Below are positions 8,601-16,552 of a stretch of 64,000 nucleotides of DNA, one piece after another (position 1 is the stretch's first letter; each line of letters opens with the position of its first letter). The notes beneath the pieces are model-generated. The model was not told the DNA's origin and searched no databases. It worked only from the letters and a program-made list of their open reading frames with translations. This DNA is from Candidatus Iainarchaeum sp. (GTDB lineage Archaea; Micrarchaeota; Micrarchaeia; Anstonellales; Bilamarchaeaceae), in contig JAQTME010000003.1 of assembly GCA_028714535.1 (NCBI GenBank), forward strand, positions 1 through 64,000, given 5' to 3'. A program made the position numbers and the translations under genes.

Positions 8601-9418
8601 CGCTGCTCATGGGCGAATACGAGCCGTTCCACTACAACAAGGGGTGGCCAGGGCTCGTCTGCGACGACCTGGTCGGGCCGTCAGCGCGCTTCCCGGGCTC
8701 CTACGACGTCTACGGGAGCGAGGTCCCCAACGGCTCCACCGTCATCCTGATGTGCGGCGTGAACGACATCGGCGCCTACGGAGATAGCGCATCAGCGGTG
8801 GAATCCAGCATCCAACAGATTTACGACCGCGCGGTCAGCAAGGGCGACCATCTCATAATGATGACCATAACCCCGTACAACCCCCACCCGACCGGCTGCC
8901 AGACTGTAAAGGACGTGAACGCCTGGCTGCGGGACTTCACTACGGACAACGGCATCCCGTTCATAGACACGTGGACGCCGATGGTAGCCGCTGACAACTG
9001 CAGCTTCGACCCCGCCTACACCGGCGACTCGGTCCACCTTAACGTAGCCGGCGCAGAGGTGGTCGGCAGGGCCATCTGGAGCACAATCTTCAACAGCCAG
9101 TCCTGGAACCAGACGGCAGTCCAGCAGGCGACCGAGAACGCGGGCTGGACCGGCCTCGATGCAACCAACGCAGGCCCGCTCTACATAGGCGCGCTGCCCG
9201 ACGGTTCGTACGCGCCCAAGGCATCCATAGCCGAGGTGCAGGTGTACCCGCGCCCGCTGTCGCAGGAGGAGGTCTCGCAACTCTTCGCCGGCAACCCTGT
9301 CATGGTGTCCGGCGAACTTGCAGTGGGCGACACCTGGCAGTGCACGGTGACGCCGCTGTCAGCAACGTTCATAGCCCCTGCCAACTCGTCAGCCGGCCTC
9401 ACAATAATGCCAGGATGA
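5606..9418 (+). CDS. large secreted protein: beta-helix, then LamG domain with inserted SGNH hydrolase
   Basis: A 1270-residue protein with a clear signal peptide (MRFWLLFLLSLAALAGAASA). Residues about 25-200 form a Cys-containing beta-sandwich-like region. Residues about 205-725 are a right-handed parallel beta-helix with many NNFTGN-type turns (NosD-like repeats). A LamG/concanavalin-like domain starts at about 780 (LYLPFDARN). At about 940 it is interrupted by an SGNH/GDSL hydrolase with GDSI (Ser946), GVND (Asn1053) and DSVH (Asp1141, His1144), so all the catalytic blocks are present. The LamG fold resumes at about 1185-1245 (SIAEVQVYPRPLSQEEV). No C-terminal membrane anchor is visible. 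Likely role: binding and de-acylating or esterase action on a surface glycan. ATG 5606 follows GTGAGGG; a TATA is near 5532-5541. Confidence 0.8.
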   Translation: MRFWLLFLLSLAALAGAASAATYNSSLGAPYCGDSASPCSAASALLKCNSNQAFPGPEPNGPNTVDACTDSRISGTCHARESVENLTITDLNSSSFRPGDTVRVTAWFYCYSRTSDRVALYYTGSTSPAAWVNKLSGTTTCGSTGYVKKEATFTLGSPSGTHAVRAAIKYGSNIAAACSTGNYIDHDDLAFTVAAAPAPNCPVISSAGTYVQATNYTGAPNGASPLSDYACVKIAASNVVYDCAGYGITGNGTAGTTYGILLNGSLTNVTVRNCMISGYTFGIFANASNNSFFTNITAYGNAWDGIKIVNGTGNAITNSVSHDNGLSGFVLEPGFNTLLDNNTAYNLAYGVYMIWATGNNFTGNRIYDSTYGVFMGAASNNNFTSNNVSGGTDSFHIVTLCDNNTFANNGAYGNSQSGFYVEFSSGNNFTGNLVYANGLTGFWLPTGSSGNRFAGNTVHDAPFNFAVQGSSAGNLFSGNTVYNSTSYGFQISSVAGNSYINNNVYGAQFGFHASGTTGNLFAGNTVHGNTEDGFFVSSGTNNNFTGNLVYGNALTDFWFNTNSVGNIIADNTACGAPFDFAIQSGSNDNLFTNNTVCNSSYYGFQVNSVSGNTFTSNAIYGNLYGFYLDAATGNTIADNAVYDNSYQIFLDATSGNLMYNNNFTAFTGQFVAIDNGANYWNRTLVCTPSIIGGNCTGGNFYSDYAGYTYDGSGIGDTFYLVGNTADYLPLTTLPGTPPGLTSISLDATSPQNLSTDNLTCNYALSGTVTHVALAWARNSEPFMALYLPFDARNSSMDSTLLDYSGHGNDATHVSGAVWDPNGGPNGTSAYRFDGAGGYISAPDHPALDVAGTVTLVAKVRRNDRLNDNYTQVLSKSGSYVMFISDNQSRIYCGNSTAWVRTREAPLIPNRYQTIVCVINGSDISIYVNSGGTPSLPSTPIYTIGDSITAQHALGWHGGDGSADWGFDGGNPQALMGTYQYWLDYYAGTYVASESINKTPLLMGEYEPFHYNKGWPGLVCDDLVGPSARFPGSYDVYGSEVPNGSTVILMCGVNDIGAYGDSASAVESSIQQIYDRAVSKGDHLIMMTITPYNPHPTGCQTVKDVNAWLRDFTTDNGIPFIDTWTPMVAADNCSFDPAYTGDSVHLNVAGAEVVGRAIWSTIFNSQSWNQTAVQQATENAGWTGLDATNAGPLYIGALPDGSYAPKASIAEVQVYPRPLSQEEVSQLFAGNPVMVSGELAVGDTWQCTVTPLSATFIAPANSSAGLTIMPG

Positions 9419-9460
9419 GCCGCCAAAAGCCCGTACCTTCCAGGGGTTGAAGAACTGCCT

Positions 9461-9494
9461 TTCCCAACCTGCGCCATAGGCGCAGGTTCGGGAA
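9461..9494. terminator. strong hairpin, probable bidirectional terminator
   Basis: AACCTGCGCC (9466-9475) pairs with GGCGCAGGTT (9479-9488) across a 3-nt loop. TTCCC/GGGAA extends the stem past a single bulged C, giving 15 bp in all. It sits between the end of the secreted protein gene (+) and the 3' end of tRNA-Thr (-), with T-rich DNA on the minus-strand side. Confidence 0.65.
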
Positions 9495-9501
9495 AATAAA
9501 A

Positions 9502-9573
9502 AGCCCCCGGAGGGATTTGAACCCCCGACTTCCTCCTTACAAGAGAGGCGCTCTACCACTGAGCTACGGAGGC
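9502..9573 (-). tRNA. tRNA-Thr (anticodon UGU)
   Basis: A full cloverleaf is readable on the minus strand. The 7-bp acceptor is GCCTCCG with CGGGGGC, the D arm is GCTC/GAGC, the anticodon arm is CCTCT with GGAGG around loop CTTGTAA (anticodon TGT), and the T loop is TTCAAAT on a GGGGG/CCCTC stem. The discriminator is U73, as expected for archaeal tRNA-Thr. CCA is not encoded. There is no intron. A TATA-like element shared with tyrS lies about 35 nt upstream, and T-runs follow. Confidence 0.96.
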
Positions 9574-9603
9574 GCGCCGTTTTCTCTATGTGTGGCTGAT
9601 ATC

Positions 9604-9615
9604 TTTTAAATAATC
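9604..9615. promoter_or_regulatory. shared bidirectional TATA element of tRNA-Thr and tyrS
   Basis: TTTTAAATAATC reads as a TATA box on both strands. On the plus strand it lies about 25 nt before the tyrS ATG, so tyrS would be leaderless. On the minus strand it lies about 35 nt before the first base of tRNA-Thr. No second AT-rich element is present in the 60-nt gap. Confidence 0.55.
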
Positions 9616-9633
9616 CCCTCCTAACCCAGTATT

Positions 9634-10713
9634 ATGGATATTGAAACCAAAATCGACTTGGTCAGGCGGAAGCCGACCGAGGAAATCGTCACCGAAGAGG
9701 ACCTGCGCAGCATATTCCAGAACTACTCGTCGCCGAAGCACTACATCGGCTTCGAGATATCCGGCAGGGTCCACCTTGGCACCGGCCTCTGCACCGCGCT
9801 GAAGCTGCGCGACTTCATCCAGGCCGGCATAAGGCCGACCATCCTTCTCGCCGATTACCATTCCTACATAAACGGCAAGCTCGGCGGCGACATGGAAAAG
9901 ATACGCGCGGTCGCGAAGGGCTACTTCAAGCACGCCTTCGTGTCGCTCGGCCTTGACGAAGGCAAGGCCAGCTACGTCCTTGCCAGCGACCTCTACGACG
10001 CCGAATACTGGAAGGAGGTCCTGCGGATAGCCAAGGATACGACCATCAACCGCATGCTCAGGTGCATAACGATCATGGGGAGGAAGGAGACGGAAGCGAC
10101 ATCATCCGCGTGCATCCTCTATCCTGCCATGCAGGCGGCCGACATCTTCATGCTCGACGTGCAGATTGCCCACGCCGGCATGGACCAGCGCAAGGTCCAC
10201 ATGCTCGCACGGGAATTGTCGCACGCCTACAAGAAGCAGTTCGTCGCAGTCCACGGCCACCTGCTCCCTGGCCTGCAGGGGGTGCAGCGCATGGACCCGA
10301 ACGCCGGGGCAGAGGCGAAAGAAACCAACGTGATTGACGCCAAGATGAGCAAGTCCATCCCTTCAAGCGCCATCTTCATACATGATTCAGAAGACGAGAT
10401 AAAGGACAAGATAAAGAAGGCATACTGCCCGGAGAAGACAGTGGAGGGCAACCCCATCGTGGAATATGCCGAATACCTCATCCTGCGCGACAATAAGATG
10501 AAAATCGAGCGGCCTGCGAAGTTCGGAGGCGACATCGAGATCGCCGATGCGGACGAATTGAAAAGCGTCTACGCCGCGGGCAAGCTCCACCCCATGGACC
10601 TGAAGAACGCGGTCACGCGCGAGCTGTGCAGGCTGCTCAAGCCGAGCCGTGAGTATTTCGCGAAGAACAAGGAATACCTTGAGCAGATAAGCGCGAAAGA
10701 CGTGACCCGCTAG
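9634..10713 (+). CDS. tyrS: tyrosyl-tRNA synthetase
   Basis: A 359-residue class I synthetase that charges tRNA-Tyr. The HIGH-like signature is HLGTG at residues 47-51, and KMSKS is intact at 237-241. The GFEISGRVHLGT and QAADIFMLDVQIAHAGMDQRKVHMLARE segments are typical of archaeal TyrRS, including the conserved GMDQRK tyrosine-pocket region. Length is normal for the short archaeal form, which lacks the bacterial S4-like domain. It appears leaderless and is convergent with the phosphorylase gene. Confidence 0.95.
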   Translation: MDIETKIDLVRRKPTEEIVTEEDLRSIFQNYSSPKHYIGFEISGRVHLGTGLCTALKLRDFIQAGIRPTILLADYHSYINGKLGGDMEKIRAVAKGYFKHAFVSLGLDEGKASYVLASDLYDAEYWKEVLRIAKDTTINRMLRCITIMGRKETEATSSACILYPAMQAADIFMLDVQIAHAGMDQRKVHMLARELSHAYKKQFVAVHGHLLPGLQGVQRMDPNAGAEAKETNVIDAKMSKSIPSSAIFIHDSEDEIKDKIKKAYCPEKTVEGNPIVEYAEYLILRDNKMKIERPAKFGGDIEIADADELKSVYAAGKLHPMDLKNAVTRELCRLLKPSREYFAKNKEYLEQISAKDVTR

Positions 10714-10766
10714 TTATCTGGCGCGTGCATGCCCGGTTCGTCGGGCGCGACATGACCAGGTAACCG

Positions 10767-11483
10767 CTATACTATTTCCTGCGCGAAGTTCCCGATGAGC
10801 GCCATCAGCTTGCCGTACGCGGTGCGCATTGCCTCCAGCGTCTCCTCGGTGTTCAGCGGCTTTTTCGATATCCCGGCCGCGTAGTTCGTCCCGACCGCGA
10901 CCGCGGCGTAATCTATCTCTGCCTCGCCGAGCAGTGCCATCTCGTAGCCAGCGGTCATGTTGACAAGGTTCGCGCCAGCCTTCTTCAGCAGCCTGATCTC
11001 AGACTTCGTCTCGAACCGCGGCCCATGCGTGCATGCGATTATGCCGCCGGTCTTGACCTTCACCCTGCCGGCAGCGGCCACTTCCATGAGGCGCTTCCCC
11101 ATCTCCCTGTCGCACGGCTCGCTGAAGTCCTTGTGCTTTATGCCTGCGCCGAAGTCGTCGTAGAATGTCGCAGGGCTCCAGAGCCCGATGAAGTCATCGA
11201 CAAGCACAAGGTCGCCTGGCTTGTATTTTGATATCACGCCCGACGCGTAGACAGATATCACGCCCGTGACGCCGGCCTTCTTCATGGCCGCTATGTTCGC
11301 GCGGTAGTTGATCCTGTGCGGAGGTATGGTGTGCCTCGCGCCGTGCCTCGGTATGAATGCGATCTTCTCGCCGCCCAGCGAAACCACCTGCAGCTTCGCT
11401 GTGCCGTAGGGCGTGATAACGTCATTCTCGCCCAGCCTCTTCCCAAGGGAATAGAACCCGCTTCCTCCAATAACGCCTAGCAT
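10767..11483 (-). CDS. mtnP: S-methyl-5'-thioadenosine phosphorylase (MTAP/PNP family)
   Basis: A 238-residue protein starting MLGVIGGSGFYSLG, with RHGARH near residue 50, GPRFET near residue 150 and NMTAGYEMALLGEAEI near residue 175. These are the phosphate, ribose and base-site motifs of the methylthioadenosine/methylthioinosine phosphorylase branch. It cleaves methylthioadenosine from polyamine synthesis to adenine and methylthioribose-1-phosphate. The MTA versus MTI choice cannot be settled by eye. ATG 11483 follows a TTTATAATT promoter. Longer in-frame starts would run into the divergent gene. Confidence 0.88.
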   Translation of the reverse strand: MLGVIGGSGFYSLGKRLGENDVITPYGTAKLQVVSLGGEKIAFIPRHGARHTIPPHRINYRANIAAMKKAGVTGVISVYASGVISKYKPGDLVLVDDFIGLWSPATFYDDFGAGIKHKDFSEPCDREMGKRLMEVAAAGRVKVKTGGIIACTHGPRFETKSEIRLLKKAGANLVNMTAGYEMALLGEAEIDYAAVAVGTNYAAGISKKPLNTEETLEAMRTAYGKLMALIGNFAQEIV

Positions 11484-11535
11484 GACTGCACTATCTCGCG
11501 AAGAATTATAAATCTCAATTCCCCGAACGGTTCTG

Positions 11536-12138
11536 ATGGAAGAGCAGAAGAAGGGCGAGCCCGCCGGGCAGAAGCCCGCGCCAAAAACAGTTTCCGAAGT
11601 GCTCCAGACCGCGCAGATAGCCCTTGACACATATGACGATATCTTCTCGGATTTCGACCCGTCGCCCTACGAGCGGCGGCTGATTTCAGACGACCTGCTG
11701 AAAGAGCTGCACAGGCGCTATCCGGAGGCCCCGCTGGGCGACCTCACCATAACATTCACCATGCCGCACTCGCTCCGCTCGGAAAAGGTCGAAGCGCTCG
11801 TGAAAAAGAGGCTGAAGGACTACTTCAAATTCCGCCTCAAGGGCATGGAGAAGCTCCGCGAGGAAAAGATGCGCAAGGGCGCGGTCCGGCTTGCCATCGG
11901 CATCGCCCTGTCGCTGCTGCTCATCGTCTTCCCGCAGCTCGACGTCCTCCCGGTGCTCACAACCGTCTCGGTCCTCATATGGTACGTCCTCTGGACAGGG
12001 TTTGAATACATATTCGAGGCCGCAAGGCGGCTGTCGAAGAAGCACGCGTTCTATGACCGGCTCCTGCGGGCCCAATGCAACTTCGTGGACCAGGAAGAGG
12101 TCGTGCGCTCTATAACCACCAGCTCGAGCTATAGGTGA
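11536..12138 (+). CDS. hypothetical membrane protein with two central TM helices
   Basis: A 200-residue protein. An N-terminal soluble part of about 115 residues (acidic, with YDDIFSDFDPSPYERRLIS and a beta-rich LTITFTMPHS element) is followed by two adjacent hydrophobic helices at about 117-155 and a basic C-terminal tail of about 45 residues. The soluble parts probably face the cytoplasm. I do not recognise the family. It is divergent from mtnP and convergent with guaAA. Confidence 0.6.
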   Translation: MEEQKKGEPAGQKPAPKTVSEVLQTAQIALDTYDDIFSDFDPSPYERRLISDDLLKELHRRYPEAPLGDLTITFTMPHSLRSEKVEALVKKRLKDYFKFRLKGMEKLREEKMRKGAVRLAIGIALSLLLIVFPQLDVLPVLTTVSVLIWYVLWTGFEYIFEAARRLSKKHAFYDRLLRAQCNFVDQEEVVRSITTSSSYR

Positions 12139-12173
12139 TGCGCCGGAAAGCCTGCAGCTCCTCGCAATCACAT

Positions 12174-12195
12174 GCATGCATCTGCGGATGCATGC
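12174..12195. repeat. perfect 9-bp hairpin between convergent genes
   Basis: GCATGCATC, loop TGCG, GATGCATGC. It lies between the ends of the membrane protein (+) and guaAA (-). There is no strong T-run on either side, so it may be a transcription-end structure or a protein site. Confidence 0.4.
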
Positions 12196-12221
12196 GCTTC
12201 CAGGGCCCTTCATCTGCCGCG

Positions 12222-12806
12222 TTACCTGTGGGATTCCAGGAAATTCTTCAGTATGGCCTCGCCGTGCTCCGTGTGCCACACTTCCGGGTGGAACTGCACG
12301 CCGTATACGGGCAGCTTCTCGTGCCTCATGGCCTCGACCGGGCACACGGCAGAGCTGGCGAGCCGCCTGAAGCCCGCGGGCACCCCCTTCGCCTGGTCGA
12401 AATGCGAGACCCAGGCGCGGAACTTCTTCGGCACCCCCTTGAACAAAACGTCCTCCTCGTGGACTTCTATGTCGCACATGCCATATTCCGCGCTGGCGCC
12501 CTTCTCGACCTTCGCGCCCCAGGTGTGCGCTATCATCTGGTGGCCGTAGCATATGCCGAGCAGGGGCATCCTGATGGCCCCGTCGCGCATGTTCGCGCAT
12601 ATCCTGGAGCTGAGGTTGGGCGGGTCCGTATAGACCGAGCTGGGGCCGCCTGAAAGGATTATGCGCGACACGCCCTCGCTGAGCATCTCCTCCACCTTGC
12701 CGTAGTCTGCCTTGCTGTAGAGCGTCTCGGCGTCGTAGCCGAGCTCCCTGCAGCCACGCTTTATGAGGTGCGTATACTGCGAGCCGTTGTCTATTATGAG
12801 GAACAT
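12222..12806 (-). CDS. guaAA: GMP synthase, glutamine amidotransferase subunit A
   Basis: A 194-residue class I glutamine amidotransferase starting MFLIIDNGSQYTHLI. GICYGHQ (nucleophile Cys) lies near residue 75 and HPEVWHTEHGE near residue 170 (catalytic His and Glu), so the triad is intact. It supplies ammonia to the separate ATP-pyrophosphatase subunit that makes GMP from XMP. Archaea split this enzyme in two, and the B subunit is not in the window. The TATA GTTTTATAAG at 12829-12838 lies about 27 nt upstream, so the mRNA is leaderless. Confidence 0.93.
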   Translation of the reverse strand: MFLIIDNGSQYTHLIKRGCRELGYDAETLYSKADYGKVEEMLSEGVSRIILSGGPSSVYTDPPNLSSRICANMRDGAIRMPLLGICYGHQMIAHTWGAKVEKGASAEYGMCDIEVHEEDVLFKGVPKKFRAWVSHFDQAKGVPAGFRRLASSAVCPVEAMRHEKLPVYGVQFHPEVWHTEHGEAILKNFLESHR

Positions 12807-12946
12807 AGTTTCAATTTCCGGCGAGGGGCTTATAAAACCCGCGCCGGCGTCAAAAGCCCATGTTTTTAAATATTTCCATCTTAACAATTGATACCCGGAC
12901 CGCTAGCACAATCGCTGGCCCTGGTTTTTATCCTAGGTGGTCCTGC

Positions 12947-13198
12947 TTGAAGAAGCCAACTGTCCCTACAGTAGACGTATTGTCCCATCATCTTATCCCT
13001 GAAATGAAGGTCCTCGGAGAGGCCGAGAAGGCGAAGGTCCTCAAGAGATACGGCGTGACCGAAGACCAGCTCCCCAAGATGTTCTCTACAGACCCGGCAG
13101 CAGTAGCCCTGAAGGCGAAGGCCGGGGACGTCATACGCATAGAGAGAAACGACGGCACCGTGAAGTACCCCGGCTACCGTGTCGTCGTCGAGGATTGA
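12947..13198 (+). CDS. rpoH: DNA-directed RNA polymerase subunit H (TTG start)
   Basis: An 83-residue homologue of the C-terminal domain of eukaryotic RPB5: KKPTVPTVDVLSHHLIPEMKVL at the start, DQLPKMFSTDPAAVALKAKAGDVIRI in the middle and YPGYRVVVE at the end. TTG 12947 is the start: GGTGG at 12936-12940 sits 6 nt before it and no ATG is available in frame. It is the first gene of the RNA polymerase operon. A TATA at about 12863-12871 would give a leader of about 50 nt. Confidence 0.92.
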   Translation: MKKPTVPTVDVLSHHLIPEMKVLGEAEKAKVLKRYGVTEDQLPKMFSTDPAAVALKAKAGDVIRIERNDGTVKYPGYRVVVED

Positions 13199-13244
13199 TT
13201 CTTTCGCGCAGTCCCGGGGTTGGTATCGAAAAGAGGTGTGCTTA

Positions 13245-14699
13245 ATGGTCGAAGGTCTGATGGAATCCTATTTTAGAGTGAACACGCTGGTCAACCAGCA
13301 GCTCCAGTCCTACAACAAGTTCGTCGAGGGCGGCATCCAGCAGGTCATAGACCGCATAGGCAAGATATCGACGAACGTGGAAGGGTTCGAGCTCAAGCTC
13401 GGCAAGGTCCGCATAGAGCAGCCCAGGTATTACGAGGTCAAGGGGGGCTACAGGCAGATACTCCCGAACGAGTGCAGGCTCCGCAACCTCAGCTACTCCG
13501 CGCCGATTTTCCTGGAGATAATCCCGGTGTTCAACGGCGTCGAGCGGCCGGTATACTCTGATGTATTTATCGGCGAACTGCCGGTCATGCTCAAGTCGAA
13601 ACTGTGCTACCTCTCCAACATGAGGAGGGAGGAGCTCATGGAGAACGGCGAGGACCCCGAGGACCCAGGGGGATACTTCATAATCAACGGCAGCGAGCGC
13701 GTGCTCACGTCCATAGAGGACCTCGTGCCGAACAAGCTCATGGTGACGAAGGAGCGCGGCGGCATCGTGTCCAAGATATTCTCCACATACTACGGCTTCC
13801 GCGCCCGCTGCGTGGTCGAGCGCAACAACGACGGCATATTCACGGTCGAATTCCCGTCCACGCCGTCGGGCATATCGCTCGTCCAGCTGCTCCGCGTCCT
13901 TGGCGTGGAGCGCGACAGCGAGATAATGTCCACGTTCTCGCCAGAGCGCCGCATGAAGAACGACGTGGTCCTCAACCTCGAGAACGAGCAGTCCCGCAAC
14001 AAGGAGGAGGCCGTGGACGCGCTGAGCAGGAAGCTCTCGCCTGGCCAGCCGCCGGAATTCAGGCTCAGCAGGATGGAGAACCTGCTCGACAACTACATGC
14101 TCCCGCACCTGGGCGTCTCGCCCTCGGCGCGGCAGGACAAGGCGAAATACCTCGTGAAGATGGCCGAGCGCGCGACGCGCGTCGCATACCACGAGGTCGC
14201 GCCGGACGACAAGGACCACTACGCCAACAAGCGCGTCAAGCTGGCCGGCGACCTGATGGAAGAACTTTTCAGGTACGCGTTCCAGTTCCTCATAAAGGAC
14301 CTGGTCTACCAGGCATCGCGCGCGGACGCGCGCGGCCGCAGGCTCCAGGTGCACACGCTCATCAGGCAGGACGCCATGGGCGACAGGATAAAGTACGCCA
14401 TGGCCACGGGCAACTGGGTCGCGGGCCAGACAGGCGTGTCGCAGCTGCTCGACCGCGTGAGCTACCTTTCCACGATATCGCATCTTAGGAGGATAATCTC
14501 CCCGCTGAGCAAGAAGCACCCGCACTTCAAGGCGAGGGACCTCCACGGCACGCACATAGGGAAGCTGTGCCCGAACGAGACGCCCGAAGGGCCGAGCTGT
14601 TCGCTGGTGAAGAACCTGGCGGTGATGGCTGAGGTCTCCATCGGCGTGGACGAGGCGGAGATTGAACGGGTATTGAAGTCGTACGACGTTAAGGTATAG
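13245..14699 (+). CDS. rpoB2: RNA polymerase subunit B'' (N-terminal half of beta homologue)
   Basis: 484 residues matching the N-terminal half of RPB2: MESYFRVNTLVNQQLQSYNKF at the start, the protrusion/lobe segment GYFIINGSERVLTSIEDLVPNK, and a C-terminal segment with HGTHIGKLCPNETPEGPSC. GAGGTG lies just before the ATG at 13245, which is preferred over an in-frame ATG at 13179 inside rpoH. The split between B'' and B' occurs at the same place as in methanogens and many DPANN archaea. Confidence 0.97.
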   Translation: MVEGLMESYFRVNTLVNQQLQSYNKFVEGGIQQVIDRIGKISTNVEGFELKLGKVRIEQPRYYEVKGGYRQILPNECRLRNLSYSAPIFLEIIPVFNGVERPVYSDVFIGELPVMLKSKLCYLSNMRREELMENGEDPEDPGGYFIINGSERVLTSIEDLVPNKLMVTKERGGIVSKIFSTYYGFRARCVVERNNDGIFTVEFPSTPSGISLVQLLRVLGVERDSEIMSTFSPERRMKNDVVLNLENEQSRNKEEAVDALSRKLSPGQPPEFRLSRMENLLDNYMLPHLGVSPSARQDKAKYLVKMAERATRVAYHEVAPDDKDHYANKRVKLAGDLMEELFRYAFQFLIKDLVYQASRADARGRRLQVHTLIRQDAMGDRIKYAMATGNWVAGQTGVSQLLDRVSYLSTISHLRRIISPLSKKHPHFKARDLHGTHIGKLCPNETPEGPSCSLVKNLAVMAEVSIGVDEAEIERVLKSYDVKV

Positions 14700-14708
14700 G
14701 TGATTGTC

Positions 14709-16547
14709 ATGGTCAAACGCAGGAGAAGGCTTCCAGGGGAAAAGACAGCTATATTCCTGAACGGCAGGCTCGTGGGCTACCATCCGGACGGCAAGAGCCT
14801 GTCCAACAGGCTGCGCGAGCGCAGGCGCATGAACGAGCTCAGCAGCCAGGTCAACATATATTACAGCCACAAGCTGAACGAGCTCCACATACTCACCGAC
14901 AAGGGCCGTGTCAGGCGCCCGTACATCGTCGTCGAGAACGGCAAGTCCAGGCTCACGCCGGAAGTCCTTGCGAGGATAAAGAGCAATGAGCTCAACTGGA
15001 ACCACCTGGTGAAGATGGGCATCATAGAATACCTTGACGCGCAGGAGGAGGAGAACACCCTCATCTGCATAAAGGAGGAGGACCTCACGCCCGAGCACAC
15101 GCACCTGGAAGTGGACGCGTCCAACCTGTTCGGCGTGGTCGCCGGCGTGCTCCCGTACCCGGAGCACAACTCTGGCCCGAGGATCACCATGGCGTGCGCC
15201 ATGGCGAAGCAGTCGCTCGGCATCTACTCGACGAACTTCAGCCACCGCTACGACACGCGCGGCTACATAATGTATTACCCGCAGGAGCCGCTGGTGCAGA
15301 CGAGCATCTACAAGGCGCTCAAGCTCCGCGAGAAATCCGCCGGCCAGAACTGCGTGGTCGCGCTCACGAGCTACCACGGCTACAACATGGCGGACGCCAT
15401 CGTCGTCAACCGCTCGTCCATAGACCGCGGCCTGCACAGGATATGCATGTTCAAGACGTACGAGACCGAGGAGCGGATGTATCCCGGAGGGCAGAAGGAC
15501 AAGATAGAGCTGCCCACGCCCGAGGTCGTCGGCTACCGCGGCGAGGAATCGTACAAGCACCTCGCAGAGGACGGCATAATCATGCCCGAGAGCGAGGTCG
15601 AAGGGAAGTACGTGCTGGTCGGCAAGACGTCCCCGCCCAGGTTCCTCGAGGAGATATCCGTGTTCGGCGCGGTCGAGGAGAAGAAGCGCGAAAGCTCGCT
15701 CTCGCTGAAAACCGGCGACAAGGGGAAAGTGGACTCGGTGCTCATCACGGAAGGGCCGGGCGGCAACCGCATGGTCAAGGTGCGCGTGCGCTCGATAAAG
15801 ACGCCGGAAATCGGCGACAAGCTCGCGTCCAGGCACGGGCAGAAGGGAGTCATCGGCCTTCTCGTCCCGCACGAGGACATGCCGTTCACCGCGTCGGGCA
15901 TAGTGCCGGACCTCATCGTCAACCCGCACGCCATACCCTCGCGTATGACCGCGGGCCACCTGCTTGAAACGCTCGGCGGAAAGGCCGGCGCCCTCTCAGG
16001 CCTGCTCATGGACGGCAGCGGCTTCAGCGGCAACACCGAGGACGAGTTCCGCGCGATACTCAAGAAGGCCGGCTTCAACGAATACGGCGAGGAGGTCATG
16101 TACGACGGCCTCACAGGCAAGGAAATCAAGACCAAGCTGTTCATAGGCAACGTCTATTACCAGCGGCTCCACCACCTGGTGTCAAACAAGATGCACGTCC
16201 GCAGCCGCGGCCCGGTGCAGCTGCTCACCCACCAGCCGACCGAAGGGCGCGCCAGGGAGGGCGGCCTCAGGTTCGGGGAGATGGAACGCGACTGCCTCAT
16301 AGGCTACGGCGCGAGCATGCTCATCAAGGAGAGGCTGCTGGAGGAGAGCGACAAGACCATACAGCTTGTCTGCACCGAATGCGGCTCCATAGCGACGCAC
16401 GACTACGCCCGCAACAAGGACATTTGCCCGATTTGCGAGAACGAGAACGTGGAGCCCGTGGAGATGAGCTACGCGTTCAAGCTCCTGCTGGACGAGATAA
16501 AGTCCCTGTACATATTCCCGAGGATGATGCTCAAGGAGAAGGGTTGA
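14709..16547 (+). CDS. rpoB1: RNA polymerase subunit B' (C-terminal half of beta homologue)
   Basis: 612 residues covering the catalytic-side half of RPB2: VALTSYHGYNMADAIVVNRSSIDRG, KLASRHGQKGVIGLLVP (hybrid-binding region) and a C-terminal clamp with a zinc site (CTECG...CPIC). ATG 14709 is preferred over GTG 14700 because GGTGA (14699-14703) is then 5 nt away. It starts 9 nt after the rpoB'' stop, so translation is probably coupled. Confidence 0.97.
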   Translation: MVKRRRRLPGEKTAIFLNGRLVGYHPDGKSLSNRLRERRRMNELSSQVNIYYSHKLNELHILTDKGRVRRPYIVVENGKSRLTPEVLARIKSNELNWNHLVKMGIIEYLDAQEEENTLICIKEEDLTPEHTHLEVDASNLFGVVAGVLPYPEHNSGPRITMACAMAKQSLGIYSTNFSHRYDTRGYIMYYPQEPLVQTSIYKALKLREKSAGQNCVVALTSYHGYNMADAIVVNRSSIDRGLHRICMFKTYETEERMYPGGQKDKIELPTPEVVGYRGEESYKHLAEDGIIMPESEVEGKYVLVGKTSPPRFLEEISVFGAVEEKKRESSLSLKTGDKGKVDSVLITEGPGGNRMVKVRVRSIKTPEIGDKLASRHGQKGVIGLLVPHEDMPFTASGIVPDLIVNPHAIPSRMTAGHLLETLGGKAGALSGLLMDGSGFSGNTEDEFRAILKKAGFNEYGEEVMYDGLTGKEIKTKLFIGNVYYQRLHHLVSNKMHVRSRGPVQLLTHQPTEGRAREGGLRFGEMERDCLIGYGASMLIKERLLEESDKTIQLVCTECGSIATHDYARNKDICPICENENVEPVEMSYAFKLLLDEIKSLYIFPRMMLKEKG

Positions 16548-16552
16548 TGATT

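Noticed and set aside
13242..15959. 905-codon open frame on the minus strand opposite rpoB''/rpoB'
   Set aside because: It is antisense to two universally conserved genes, has no start signal, and its composition (rich in Val, His, Arg, Leu, Ala) is the usual mirror of GC-rich plus-strand codons.
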